A program made the translations under genes and the position numbers. From Acinetobacter sp. Marseille-Q1618 (GTDB lineage Bacteria > Pseudomonadota > Gammaproteobacteria > Pseudomonadales > Moraxellaceae): 64,000 nt of DNA. Below are positions 27,182 to 36,354 of the stretch, one piece after another. Position 1 is the stretch's first letter. Every line of letters begins with the position of its first letter. The stretch covers positions 372,001 to 436,000 of the forward strand of contig NZ_CADDWJ010000002.1 in the NCBI RefSeq assembly GCF_902809855.1, in the 5' to 3' direction. Below the pieces are notes generated by a model that worked only from the letters and a program-made list of their open reading frames with translations, was not told the DNA's origin and did no database searches.

Positions 27182-27252
27182 TATTATCGCACAGTAAAGC
27201 TCAGCCCACTATGCAAAAAGACCCACCTATCTGTGAGCCCTTTTTAGAAACT

Positions 27253-27329
<77 letters not shown>

Positions 27330-27418
27330 TCAATGCTGCAAAATTATATACAAAAAACAAAACAACTTCAAGCGTAGATTTATTTTCTGCCTTAACCAAA
27401 TTGCATGTTGATTAAGAT

Positions 27419-27495
<77 letters not shown>

Positions 27496-27567
27496 TCAAT
27501 ATTGCAAATATTTATCTCAATTTAACATAAATTGTCTATTTTAGTTTGCATCTAAAATAGAGTTGAT

Positions 27568-27644
<77 letters not shown>

Positions 27645-27692
27645 TCAACAGATTTTGCTGCATACACCAACTTAAACTTCTGGATTATAAGT

Positions 27693-27777
27693 TGGTGCGG
27701 AAGGGGGGACTTGAACCCCCACGCCCGAAAGCACTACCACCTCAAGGTAGCGTGTCTACCAATTCCACCACCACCGC
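27693..27777 (-). tRNA. tRNA-Leu (GAG)
   Basis: An 85-nt class II tRNA with a long variable arm, encoded CCA and the anticodon loop CTTGAGG. The D-arm (GTGGAATTGGTAGACACG) and T-arm (GGTTCAAGTCC) are typical of tRNA-Leu. By hand folding, acceptor pair 5:68 is U:U next to a G:U pair. It lies 62 bases behind secG. Confidence 0.95.
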
Positions 27778-27839
27778 AGCTGTGACGCATTCTAGTAGCT
27801 TGCGTCGCAAATTGAAAGGTTTAATTGCAAAATTTGCAT

Positions 27840-28172
27840 TTATTTTGGTGCAGTTGGTGAAGTTTCACCCGTATTTTGCTGTGTGGCTGGCGCAGGCTGT
27901 GATGTGGTTTGTACAGTTTTCAAACCATATGCATCTGAAGTTTGTTTTTTTGCAAATACCGCAAGACTAATACTGGTCACAAAAAACAACGCCGTCAAAA
28001 TCGCAGTTAAACGTGTCAAAAAGTTAGCTGAACCCGATGCACCAAACACTGTTGCAGCACCACCGCCACCAAAAGAAGCACCTGCATCTGCACCTTTACC
28101 GTGTTGTACAAGAATCAATACGATCATCAATACGGCTAAAATGATATGTACTACCAGCACAAAACTATGCAT
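27840..28172 (-). CDS. secG: Preprotein translocase subunit SecG
   Basis: A 110-residue membrane protein with two transmembrane helices around the conserved GKGADAGASFGGGGAATVFG loop. It assists the SecYEG channel. The start lies nine bases behind the tpiA stop, and tRNA-Leu follows. The C-terminal tail is Thr/Pro/Gln-rich and not conserved. The tpiA-secG-tRNA order is common in gammaproteobacteria. Confidence 0.95.
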   Translation of the reverse strand: MHSFVLVVHIILAVLMIVLILVQHGKGADAGASFGGGGAATVFGASGSANFLTRLTAILTALFFVTSISLAVFAKKQTSDAYGLKTVQTTSQPAPATQQNTGETSPTAPK

Positions 28173-28181
28173 GCTGAACTC

Positions 28182-28976
28182 CTATTCTTTTGATTTTGCG
28201 AAAGCTTGAGCAATTTGATAAAAAGACTCAGCATTCAAAGAGGCACCACCCACAAGTGCGCCGTTAATATCTGCACATGCAGCCAACTCAGCTGCATTTT
28301 CAGGTTTTACACTACCACCATATAAAATTGCAATGTTCGCACCCAATGGCGTAATTTGTGATAAACCCTCACGAATTTTGGCATGCATTGCTTGAGCATC
28401 TTCAGGTGAAGCTGTTTTACCTGTACCAATCGCCCAAATCGGCTCATAAGCGATAATAATATTGCGCCATTGCTCAGCTTTTACAAGTGCGGCAATATCA
28501 CAAATTTGTTGTAAGACGATATGTTCTGCCTGACCTGCTTCACGTTGTTCTAGACTTTCACCAACGCAATAGATAATTTTTAAATCTGCATTTAACGCAT
28601 TTTTAACTTTTTCTTGTACCACATTAGCAGTGTCACCAAAAAGTTCACGGCGCTCAGAATGTCCAATTAAAACATAGTCAATGCCACTATCTTTTAATAA
28701 CTCAGCACTCACTTCACCCGTATAAGCGCCAGTACCTGCCATGCGTGAAAGATCTTGTGCAACACTCACAATTTTACTCGGTGCATCTATAAATTGTTGC
28801 TGAACAGAAAGTAAGGCGATTGCAATCGGTGCAACCCCAATATGACATTGTTGTTCAAAAATAGGTTCTTGCTGTAATTGTTGCTTTAAATCTTGGATGA
28901 GTTGCTGCGAATTCGCTTGCATTGGGTTCATTTTCCAATTGCCGACAACCCAAGGAATAATCGTCGAACCCGACAT
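28182..28976 (-). CDS. tpiA: Triose-phosphate isomerase
   Basis: A 264-residue TIM barrel. It begins [19 protein letters not shown] with the substrate Asn and Lys, then VLIGHSERR (catalytic His) and [20 protein letters not shown] (catalytic Glu), ending with [15 protein letters not shown] and [11 protein letters not shown]. It interconverts dihydroxyacetone phosphate and glyceraldehyde 3-phosphate. An in-frame ATG at 29006 would add ten residues with no family match. It heads the tpiA-secG-tRNA unit. Confidence 0.97.
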   Translation of the reverse strand: MSGSTIIPWVVGNWKMNPMQANSQQLIQDLKQQLQQEPIFEQQCHIGVAPIAIALLSVQQQFIDAPSKIVSVAQDLSRMAGTGAYTGEVSAELLKDSGIDYVLIGHSERRELFGDTANVVQEKVKNALNADLKIIYCVGESLEQREAGQAEHIVLQQICDIAALVKAEQWRNIIIAYEPIWAIGTGKTASPEDAQAMHAKIREGLSQITPLGANIAILYGGSVKPENAAELAACADINGALVGGASLNAESFYQIAQAFAKSKE

Positions 28977-29409
28977 ACACTTAACCCTTATTCGAAAAAT
29001 GTGCACATTCTACACGGATTTTTAATTATTTATGCTTTTTTCTTTATCCGCCAGTTGCAAATTTCAAGAATAGATCGCTACCGAATAAATAATTTTGTAA
29101 CAAAATGACCGATAACCATATAAATATGCGCTTAATTTGTATTTTAAAGGCAAAAAAGTATGTCAAGTGCTTTAGCTTGATACAATCTTTGGTTAATATA
29201 ATTATTATTCAAAATACTTAGTTGCTACTTTAAATCCATTTTACAAATGAAACGCAAAGTATGGGGATACTTTGGGTTGAATGTATTAAGGTGAGTACAT
29301 CAAACTTGTAGAGATATCTATAAAAGATCCATAAATAAGAAATCTTCAGATATTGATCTTTTTTGTAAAGTCTAAGTATTTAAATTATAAAATAAAAGGT
29401 GTATTGGGG
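28977..29409. other. Intergenic region between tpiA and pilB
   Basis: 433 AT-rich bases between divergent genes, with no supported gene. They contain a possible -10 box TATAAT (29197-29202), a perfect GGGG-loop palindrome (29255-29274) and a hairpin AAAAGATC/GATCTTTT (29322-29362) in the pilB leader. Confidence 0.6.
29255..29274. promoter_or_regulatory. Perfect palindrome upstream of pilB
   Basis: CAAAGTATGGGGATACTTTG: 8-bp arms around GGGG, 136 bases before the pilB start. It may be an operator or an RNA hairpin. The binding factor is unknown. Confidence 0.4.
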
Positions 29410-31122
29410 ATGGCGTTACAACAAGGTTCTCCGAAGTTTTCGGGATTTATTCGTCGCTTAGTCGATGACGGTGTTCTTTCTGCGCAGCAAATGCAGTCTG
29501 CGTTAGACAATGCCAAGAAAAATAAGCTCAATATTGTGGCTTATTTGATCGAGTATGCAAATTTAAAACCTTTACAGCTGGCTGAAACCATTGCTTTAGA
29601 GTTTGCCGAACCATTATTTGACTTAGATAGCTTTGATAGTGCGCAATTTCCTAAAGATGTCATTGAAAGCAATCTCTTAAATAAGCACTTAATGTTACCT
29701 TTAGTTCAACAGGGTAATGTTTTATATATTGCGATCAGTGATCCGACCAATATCGAAGCACTTGATGCAGCACGTTTTAATAGCCGCTTGAATATTGAAG
29801 TAGTTATTGTTGAACACAACAAGTTAGTTAAATGTTTAGAAAAATATTTTACAGAAGAAACAAGCTTTGATTTTGGTGATGATGATCTGGATGTTGATAT
29901 TATTTCAACAGATGAACTAAGCTCAACAGATGATCAAGATGATAAATCTGGAGATGAAGCACCTATTGTAAAATATATCAACAAGTTACTTGTTGATGCG
30001 ATTCGTATGGGTGCCTCTGACTTACATTTTGAACCTTATGAAAAATCTTATCGAGTTCGTTATCGTGTAGACGGTGTACTCAGAAGTATTACCAATCCCC
30101 CACTACAACTTGCTACCCGCTTGGCATCACGCTTAAAAGTCATGTCACAAATGGACATTTCTGAAAAACGTATTCCTCAAGATGGTCGTATTAAGCTCAA
30201 ACTCTCTAAAACTAAAGCCATCGACTTTCGTGTCAACTCGCTTCCTACTTTATTTGGTGAAAAGCTTGTACTGCGTATTTTAGACCCATCAAGTGCAATG
30301 TTAGGTATTGATGCATTGGGTTATGAGGAAGAGCAAAAGGCTTTGTTTATGGAGGCCTTAGAGAAGCCGCAAGGCATGTTACTCATTACGGGTCCTACAG
30401 GTTCAGGTAAAACCGTTTCCTTATATACAGGCTTAAATATTCTAAATACAGAAAGTTCAAACATTTCGACTGCCGAAGACCCTGTGGAAATCAACTTAGA
30501 AGGGATTAACCAAGTCAACGTCAATCCTAAAGTTGGTCTCACCTTCTCTGTGGCTTTAAAATCTTTTTTACGTCAGGATCCTGATATTATCATGGTCGGG
30601 GAGATTCGAGACTTAGAAACTGCAGAAATTGCCATCAAAGCAGCACAAACTGGACATATGGTGATGTCAACGCTACACACCAATAGTGCCCCAGAGACAT
30701 TGACACGTTTAAGAAATATGGGGGTTCCTTCCTTTAATATTGCAACCTCAGTCAATCTTGTTATTGCTCAGCGTTTGGCACGTCGCTTATGTCCACACTG
30801 CAAAGCACCGATTGAAATTCCTAAAAATAGCTTATTAGAAATGGGTTTTACTGAGGAAGATATTGCCCATCCAGATTTTCAAATTTTTCAACCTGTCGGA
30901 TGTCCAGAATGCCGTGAAGGCTATAAAGGTCGAGTTGGGGTTTATGAAGTCATGAAAGTAACACCTGAAATTTCAAAAATTATTATGGAGGATGGTAATG
31001 CACTTGAAATTGCAGCAGCATCTGAAAAACTGGGGTTTAATAATTTGCGACGTTCAGGTCTCATCAAAGTTATGAATGGGCTAACATCACTACAAGAAAT
31101 TAATCGCGTCACAAGCGAATAA
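29410..31122 (+). CDS. pilB: Type IV pilus assembly ATPase PilB
   Basis: A 570-residue extension motor. An N-terminal MshEN/GspE_N domain is followed by the ATPase core: Walker A GPTGSGKTVSLY near residue 325, Walker B region DPDIIMVGEIRDLETAEIA, His box TGHMVMSTLHTNSAPET, and the zinc tetracysteine CPHC...CPEC. It is a cytoplasmic hexamer that drives pilin insertion. ATG 29410 opens the conserved MALQQGSPKFSGF start; a frame from 29353 adds unrelated residues. The gene begins the pilBCD-coaE operon. Confidence 0.97.
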   Translation: MALQQGSPKFSGFIRRLVDDGVLSAQQMQSALDNAKKNKLNIVAYLIEYANLKPLQLAETIALEFAEPLFDLDSFDSAQFPKDVIESNLLNKHLMLPLVQQGNVLYIAISDPTNIEALDAARFNSRLNIEVVIVEHNKLVKCLEKYFTEETSFDFGDDDLDVDIISTDELSSTDDQDDKSGDEAPIVKYINKLLVDAIRMGASDLHFEPYEKSYRVRYRVDGVLRSITNPPLQLATRLASRLKVMSQMDISEKRIPQDGRIKLKLSKTKAIDFRVNSLPTLFGEKLVLRILDPSSAMLGIDALGYEEEQKALFMEALEKPQGMLLITGPTGSGKTVSLYTGLNILNTESSNISTAEDPVEINLEGINQVNVNPKVGLTFSVALKSFLRQDPDIIMVGEIRDLETAEIAIKAAQTGHMVMSTLHTNSAPETLTRLRNMGVPSFNIATSVNLVIAQRLARRLCPHCKAPIEIPKNSLLEMGFTEEDIAHPDFQIFQPVGCPECREGYKGRVGVYEVMKVTPEISKIIMEDGNALEIAAASEKLGFNNLRRSGLIKVMNGLTSLQEINRVTSE

Positions 31123-31148
31123 ACAAAATACAAAAAGGAAATAGAGCT

Positions 31149-32375
31149 ATGGCAGTCAAAAAAGCGCAAATGATGCCGACATTTATTTATGATGGGGTTG
31201 ATCGTAAAGGCGTTAAAATTAAAGGGGAATTGCCTGCGCGTAATATGGCTTTAGCAAAAGTCACATTAAGAAAACAAGGCATTAACATTAAAACTATTCG
31301 AGAGAAGAAGAAAAATATTCTCGAAGGTTTAATGAAAAAGAAAGTATCAACTCTAGACATTACTATTTTTACTCGTCAGCTTGCCACCATGATGAAAGCT
31401 GGTGTCCCTCTCGTTCAAAGCTTTGAAATTGTAGCCGAAGGTTTAGACAACCCAGCAATGCGTGAAGTTGTTTTAGGGATTAAAGGCGAAGTTGAAGGGG
31501 GTAACACTTTTGCAGGTGCTTTAAAAAAATATCCTCAGCATTTTGATCGCCTCTTTTGCTCATTGGTTGAATCAGGTGAACAATCTGGTGCTTTAGAAAC
31601 AATGTTAGATCGGGTTGCTATCTATAAGGAAAAGAGTGAGCTTTTAAAACAAAAAATTAAAAAGGCCATGAAATATCCGATTGCTGTTATTATTGTTGCA
31701 ATTGTAGTTACTATCATTTTGATGGTTAAAGTTGTACCTGTTTTCCAAGATCTATTCTCATCATTTGGCGCTGACCTTCCTGCGTTTACCCAGATGGTGG
31801 TTAATATGTCTAAGTGGATGCAAGAATATTGGTTTATCCTTATTCTAGGAATTGGCATAGCTATTACAGCCTTTTTAGAAACCAAAAAACGCAGTAAAAA
31901 ATTCCGTGATTTCTTAGATAAAGCGGCATTGAAAGCCCCTATTTTTGGTGACTTGGTCTATAAAGCCATTATTGCACGCTATAGTCGTACACTTGCAACC
32001 ACTTTTGCAGCAGGTGTTCCCTTGATTGATGCCTTAGAGTCTACGGCAGGTGCGACCAATAATGTTGTTTATGAAGAAGCCGTCATGAAAATTCGTGATG
32101 ATGTGGCTACAGGTCAGCAATTACAATTTGCCATGCGTCTTACCAATAAATTCCCCTCAATGGCGATTCAAATGGTGGCAATTGGTGAGGAATCAGGTTC
32201 TTTAGATGCGATGTTAGATAAGGTCGCAACGCATTTTGAAAATGAAGTTGATAATGCCGTTGACGGTTTAACCTCCATGATGGAACCCTTAATTATGGCG
32301 GTATTGGGGGTGCTTGTCGGTGGTCTCGTGATCGCAATGTACCTTCCGATTTTCCAAATGGGTTCAGTAGTCTAA
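31149..32375 (+). CDS. pilC: Type IV pilus inner-membrane platform protein PilC
   Basis: A 408-residue protein with two T2SSF (GspF) domains and transmembrane helices near residues 178-200, 230-250 and 380-400. TFIYDGVDRKGVKIKGELPA begins the protein; FTRQLATMMKAGVPLVQSFE and the repeat TLATTFAAGVPLIDALESTA match PilC/GspF. It is the platform turned by PilB to add pilin subunits. It ends sharing one base with pilD (TAATG). Confidence 0.97.
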   Translation: MAVKKAQMMPTFIYDGVDRKGVKIKGELPARNMALAKVTLRKQGINIKTIREKKKNILEGLMKKKVSTLDITIFTRQLATMMKAGVPLVQSFEIVAEGLDNPAMREVVLGIKGEVEGGNTFAGALKKYPQHFDRLFCSLVESGEQSGALETMLDRVAIYKEKSELLKQKIKKAMKYPIAVIIVAIVVTIILMVKVVPVFQDLFSSFGADLPAFTQMVVNMSKWMQEYWFILILGIGIAITAFLETKKRSKKFRDFLDKAALKAPIFGDLVYKAIIARYSRTLATTFAAGVPLIDALESTAGATNNVVYEEAVMKIRDDVATGQQLQFAMRLTNKFPSMAIQMVAIGEESGSLDAMLDKVATHFENEVDNAVDGLTSMMEPLIMAVLGVLVGGLVIAMYLPIFQMGSVV

Positions 32376-33235
32376 TGACTGATATTTTGAATTATTTCAT
32401 CACAACACCAAGTGCTCTTTATTTTGTTGTTGGCGTACTTAGTTTATGCATTGGTAGTTTTTTAAATGTTGTGATTTATCGTACACCAAAAATGATGGAG
32501 CAAGAATGGCAACAAGAATGTCAACTTCTGCTCCATCCTGAACAAGCCATCATTGACCATCAAAAGCTCACATTAAGTACACCTGCGTCTACTTGTCCCA
32601 AATGTAAATCACCGATTCATTGGTACCAAAATATCCCTGTAGTGAGCTGGTTATTTCTCAAAGGAAAATGTGGTACTTGCCAAAACCCAATCAGTATTCG
32701 CTATCCATTTATTGAAGTATTAACAGCTTGTTGTTCACTCTTGGTTGTGGCTGTTTACGGCCCTACACTTGCGATGTTGTTTGGTTTAATTCTAACTTGG
32801 ACACTTATTGCTTTAACTTTTATTGACTTTGATACGCAATTATTACCTGATCGCTTTACTCTACCTCTTGCCGCACTGGGTTTAGGTGTGAATAGCTTTG
32901 CTATTTATACTTCAGCAAATGCTGCAATTTGGGGCTATATCATAGGCTTTTTATGTTTATGGATAGTCTATTATCTATTTAAACTCATCACGGGCAAAGA
33001 AGGCATGGGCTATGGTGATTTTAAATTACTCGCTGCACTAGGAGCATGGATGGGGCCTCTTCTATTACCCCTCATTGTGCTTTTATCTTCTTTGGTTGGT
33101 GCAATTATTGGAATTATTTTACTCAAAGTCCGTAAAGAGAATCAGCCTTTTGCATTCGGTCCTTATATTGCGATTGCTGGCTGGATTGCTTTTTTATGGG
33201 GTGAGCAAATCATGAAAGTCTATTTAGGTCAGTAA
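32375..33235 (+). CDS. pilD: Prepilin peptidase / N-methyltransferase PilD
   Basis: A 286-residue integral membrane aspartic protease. An N-terminal cytoplasmic loop carries two CxxC pairs (CPKC and CGTC, with HWYQNIPVVSWLFLKGKC between). The catalytic Asp residues lie in TFIDFDTQLLPDRFTLP and GMGYGDFKLLAALGAW. It cleaves and N-methylates all prepilins in this window. The start is coupled to pilC by one-base overlap. Confidence 0.97.
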   Translation: MTDILNYFITTPSALYFVVGVLSLCIGSFLNVVIYRTPKMMEQEWQQECQLLLHPEQAIIDHQKLTLSTPASTCPKCKSPIHWYQNIPVVSWLFLKGKCGTCQNPISIRYPFIEVLTACCSLLVVAVYGPTLAMLFGLILTWTLIALTFIDFDTQLLPDRFTLPLAALGLGVNSFAIYTSANAAIWGYIIGFLCLWIVYYLFKLITGKEGMGYGDFKLLAALGAWMGPLLLPLIVLLSSLVGAIIGIILLKVRKENQPFAFGPYIAIAGWIAFLWGEQIMKVYLGQ

Positions 33236-33247
33236 AAAGGTAGAAAA

Positions 33248-33844
33248 ATGAAGTTCGTGCTGGGTTTAACGGGTGGAATTGGCAGTGGTAAAACTGCAGC
33301 AACACAATGGTTTGAAACACAAGGTATTCAAGTTATTGATGCAGATATTGTGGCTCGAGAAATTGTAGCAAAAGGTCAACCAGCATTAGCACAAATTGCA
33401 GAAAGTTTTGGTGAATGGGTACTTTTAGACAATGGTGAACTTGATCGTCGTGCATTACGAGAGCATATTTTCAAAGATTCAACGGCTCGCCATACATTAG
33501 AAGCGATAACCCACCCTGCTATTCGTATATCAATTATTCAACAACTCCAAGCTGCTACAAGCCCTTATGTAATTTTAGTTTCTCCACTTTTATTTGAAAC
33601 CAACCAACATGAACTTACTCAACATACACTCTTGATTGATGCTACTGAAGAGTTACAAATTTTCAGAGCATCACAACGTGATGGACAAAATGTAGCGCAA
33701 ATTAAAAATATCATTGCTGCACAAATGCCACGCTCTGAAAAACAAAAACTTGCTGATGACATTGCGCTGAATGATGGACGTCTTGACCATTTATATGCAC
33801 ATTTAAAGCCCTTACATGAAAAATATCTCAAAATGGCTGAGTAG
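33248..33844 (+). CDS. coaE: Dephospho-CoA kinase
   Basis: A 198-residue kinase for the final step of coenzyme A synthesis. The P-loop GLTGGIGSGKTAATQWFE opens the protein, followed by VIDADIVAREIVAKGQPAL and LVSPLLFETNQHEL. It lies 12 bases after pilD, the usual pilD-coaE pair, and ends at a terminator shared with the convergent transporter. The yacG zinc protein that often follows is not here. Confidence 0.96.
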   Translation: MKFVLGLTGGIGSGKTAATQWFETQGIQVIDADIVAREIVAKGQPALAQIAESFGEWVLLDNGELDRRALREHIFKDSTARHTLEAITHPAIRISIIQQLQAATSPYVILVSPLLFETNQHELTQHTLLIDATEELQIFRASQRDGQNVAQIKNIIAAQMPRSEKQKLADDIALNDGRLDHLYAHLKPLHEKYLKMAE

Positions 33845-33864
33845 CTTTTTATGCTTAAATGATT

Positions 33865-33897
33865 GAAAATTCATAAGCTTTTAATTTATGAGTTTTC
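33865..33897. terminator. Bidirectional hairpin between coaE and the DMT transporter
   Basis: GAAAATTCATAA pairs with TTATGAGTTTTC with one T:G wobble. It lies between convergent stops. Confidence 0.65.
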
Positions 33898-33907
33898 TAA
33901 TCAACAC

Positions 33908-34828
33908 TTATTGTTTATTCTTCTGCTGATCCAATTGCGCTTGCAAACTGTCTTTACGTCCTAACCAACGCCAAGGTTGCAACGCCCCAATTCCCATACC
34001 AATCAAACCACAAACAATTGCCAAACTTAAAGGCTCATCCAAGAGTGGCACTGCAATAATTGCTGCAATAAAAGGTGCTAAAGTCACAATACTTCCTGTC
34101 TGAAATGCACCTAATCGCTTAATTGCTTCTACATAAGCCAGTGTCGCCACGATCACCACAAAAACACCATGAAAAATGGTTTGTATAGCCAAATGTGGCA
34201 ATGTCGCTTGATCTAAATGCTTGGGTAAAAAAAATAAATAAATCGGTACATAGACCAGTGCCGACCAAATCGCAACACCTGCCATGCTATGCCACGCAGA
34301 TAACTTCCATTGTTTTAACAGAACGGTAAATATGCCCCACCACACGGCACTCAAGAAAAACAAAGCATCGCCAAAACTAAAAGCAACACCTGTTTCCTGA
34401 TACATCAAATAGCTCATGCTTGCAATTGCAGTCAGCATAATCGTTAAACTGATCCACGTATGCCGATCAAAAGGCTGTTTAAAGAGAAAATACGCCGCCA
34501 ACGCTGTACACAAAGGCAAACAACCGTTCAGAAAAATGGCAGCATGCGCAGCAGGCACATAGTGAAAAGCGCTATAAGATGTTAAGCAATAAGTCACGCC
34601 ACCTAACATAGCCAAAATAAAAGGCTCTTTTTTCCATAAAAAAGCCGTATCTTTTTTATAAATAAGAATCGGCATCAATATACAAAATGCCAAACTAAAG
34701 CGTAATGCTGTAATATCCCAAGGACTGATATGCCATAGCGCATTCAGCCTTGATGTAATTGTAAAACCTCCCCAAATACACATGGTGATTGCTACAAAAA
34801 CATAGCCTTGCGTACGGGAGGTCATCAT
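33908..34828 (-). CDS. EamA/DMT superfamily transporter
   Basis: A 306-residue membrane protein with about ten helices in two EamA repeats (first GYVFVAITMCIWGGFTITSR; second begins FSFGDALFFLSAVWWGIFTV). RLGAFQTGSIVTLAPFIAAI and PLLDEPLSLAIVCGLIGMGI are typical of the drug/metabolite family. The substrate cannot be predicted. It stands alone, convergent with coaE and upstream of nothing obvious in its pathway. Confidence 0.9.
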   Translation of the reverse strand: MMTSRTQGYVFVAITMCIWGGFTITSRLNALWHISPWDITALRFSLAFCILMPILIYKKDTAFLWKKEPFILAMLGGVTYCLTSYSAFHYVPAAHAAIFLNGCLPLCTALAAYFLFKQPFDRHTWISLTIMLTAIASMSYLMYQETGVAFSFGDALFFLSAVWWGIFTVLLKQWKLSAWHSMAGVAIWSALVYVPIYLFFLPKHLDQATLPHLAIQTIFHGVFVVIVATLAYVEAIKRLGAFQTGSIVTLAPFIAAIIAVPLLDEPLSLAIVCGLIGMGIGALQPWRWLGRKDSLQAQLDQQKNKQ

Positions 34829-34867
34829 GATCTTTCTCGAGTTTTAACAATAATTAGGATATATCGC

Positions 34868-35620
34868 TTAGTCAACTTGACGTTGACGACACGCTTCGTA
34901 CAGAGCCATACCTGTAGCCACACTAACATTCAAACTTTGTAGATTTCCAGCCATTGGAATAAATACAGTTTGATCACATTGTGATTGGGTAATTGGACGC
35001 AAGCCTGTATCTTCAGCCCCCATCACTACACAGACAGGCGTACCAGTAAAATCAAATTGCTGAATTGGCATTGCCTTTTCATCCAACATTGTCCCCACCA
35101 CACGCACATTAAAGTCTTGTTTGATTTGCCCTAAAGTACGCGCCAAATTGGTCACTTGGATAAATTTCACTTTTTCAGCCCCGCCCGCTGCAACTTTACG
35201 TGCAGTTGGGGTCAAACTTGCTGAACGATCACGTGGCACAATCACCGCAGCAACCCCCATTGCTGCTGCTGTACGGATACATGCACCTAAGTTATGTGGA
35301 TCAGTGACTTGATCAAGTGCCAATAACAACGGTTGCGGAGTACTTTGCAAAAGCTGATCCAAGTCTTTTTCATTTAAGCTTGGATGTGGACGTACTGCAG
35401 CCACCACACCTTGATGAAATGGTAAACCTGCCAATTTCTCCAAAGTATCTCGACTGGCTTTTTGAATACTAATGCCAAAAGGTTCCGCCATTTGCAAAAT
35501 ATGTTGCAAACGCTGATCATCACGTCCTTTTAGGGTAAAAAGGGTTAAAACACGTTCTGGTTCCAACTCCAATAATGACTCAACTGAATGCACGCCATAA
35601 TAATATTCGGGCTTCGCCAT
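34868..35620 (-). CDS. rlmB: 23S rRNA (guanosine-2'-O-)-methyltransferase RlmB
   Basis: A 250-residue SpoU/TrmH-type enzyme with knotted fold. The N-terminal substrate-binding domain begins YYYGVHSVESLLELEPERVL. The three SpoU motifs are ALDQVTDPHNLGACIRTAAA, VVMGAEDTGL and IPMAGNLQSLNVSVATGMAL. It methylates G2251 of 23S rRNA at the 2'-O position. A terminator separates it from ppnP upstream. Confidence 0.95.
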   Translation of the reverse strand: MAKPEYYYGVHSVESLLELEPERVLTLFTLKGRDDQRLQHILQMAEPFGISIQKASRDTLEKLAGLPFHQGVVAAVRPHPSLNEKDLDQLLQSTPQPLLLALDQVTDPHNLGACIRTAAAMGVAAVIVPRDRSASLTPTARKVAAGGAEKVKFIQVTNLARTLGQIKQDFNVRVVGTMLDEKAMPIQQFDFTGTPVCVVMGAEDTGLRPITQSQCDQTVFIPMAGNLQSLNVSVATGMALYEACRQRQVD

Positions 35621-35658
35621 GAACGACCTCTAAATCATTAAAACCGAGAATAGAAAAG

Positions 35659-35690
35659 AAAAATCCTGCAAAGCCAACTTTACAGGATTT
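35659..35690 (-). terminator. Terminator after ppnP
   Basis: AAATCCTG and CAGGATTT, extended by AAA/TTT beyond one mismatch, followed on the minus strand by TTCTTTT. Confidence 0.75.
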
Positions 35691-35759
35691 CATGATGTGC
35701 TTAGTTTAACCGATTTAAGCTTAAAATGCCTTGCTTATCTTCGATTGAATCAACTTTGC

Positions 35760-36083
35760 TTAGCCTTCTAAATGACAGACATAATCGAGGACATCATCTG
35801 TTTCAATTTTGAAACGGCTATTGCCAGGCACATAAAAAGACTGCCCTGCACGGAATAACTCACTTTCTGCATTATCTGCAATCTTTACACGACATTCACC
35901 AGAAATAATTTCCATACGTTCAGGCACATGCGTTTCAAAAGTCAGCGCTTCTTCAGTCGGTAAAATTACGCCAAGTGTTTTTTTCGTCCCATCTTCAAAC
36001 TGTACTGTGTGGCTAATACATAAACCACCAAAATAAACGTTTGATTTTTTTATCACTGATACATGATCAAACTGAGTAGGCAT
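35760..36083 (-). CDS. ppnP: Pyrimidine/purine nucleoside phosphorylase (DUF1255)
   Basis: A 107-residue cupin-like protein. [40 protein letters not shown] and [15 protein letters not shown] are the PpnP (YaiE) signatures. It phosphorolyses several nucleosides to base and ribose 1-phosphate. The start at MPTQFDHV (36083) agrees with the family; the in-frame ATG at 36107 would add eight residues. Confidence 0.94.
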   Translation of the reverse strand: MPTQFDHVSVIKKSNVYFGGLCISHTVQFEDGTKKTLGVILPTEEALTFETHVPERMEIISGECRVKIADNAESELFRAGQSFYVPGNSRFKIETDDVLDYVCHLEG

Positions 36084-36354
36084 GCGTATTCTCCAGATAA
36101 TGCGCATTAAAATTATGATGTTCGATCTAGTTTAATTGTACTGCTCAAACTAATCAATCTCTTGTTTCAGCAAAATAATTTCGCTTCAAACAGACATTTC
36201 TTTAAAAATTAAATTATCGAGAAAATCACTATTTTTTCATGGGATTTGCGCTAGAATACTCAAAATTCGTCATGATTTAAAACCTATACAGACTTGTGAC
36301 AAAAACAAAACTTGACTATCTTAGAGCTGAACTTTTCGCAGCTTGGATGCGTGT

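Noticed and set aside
27216..27246. Imperfect hairpin between tRNA-fMet and the terminator
   Set aside because: Pairing needs bulges and a G:U pair; it is weaker than the terminator at 27160-27181.
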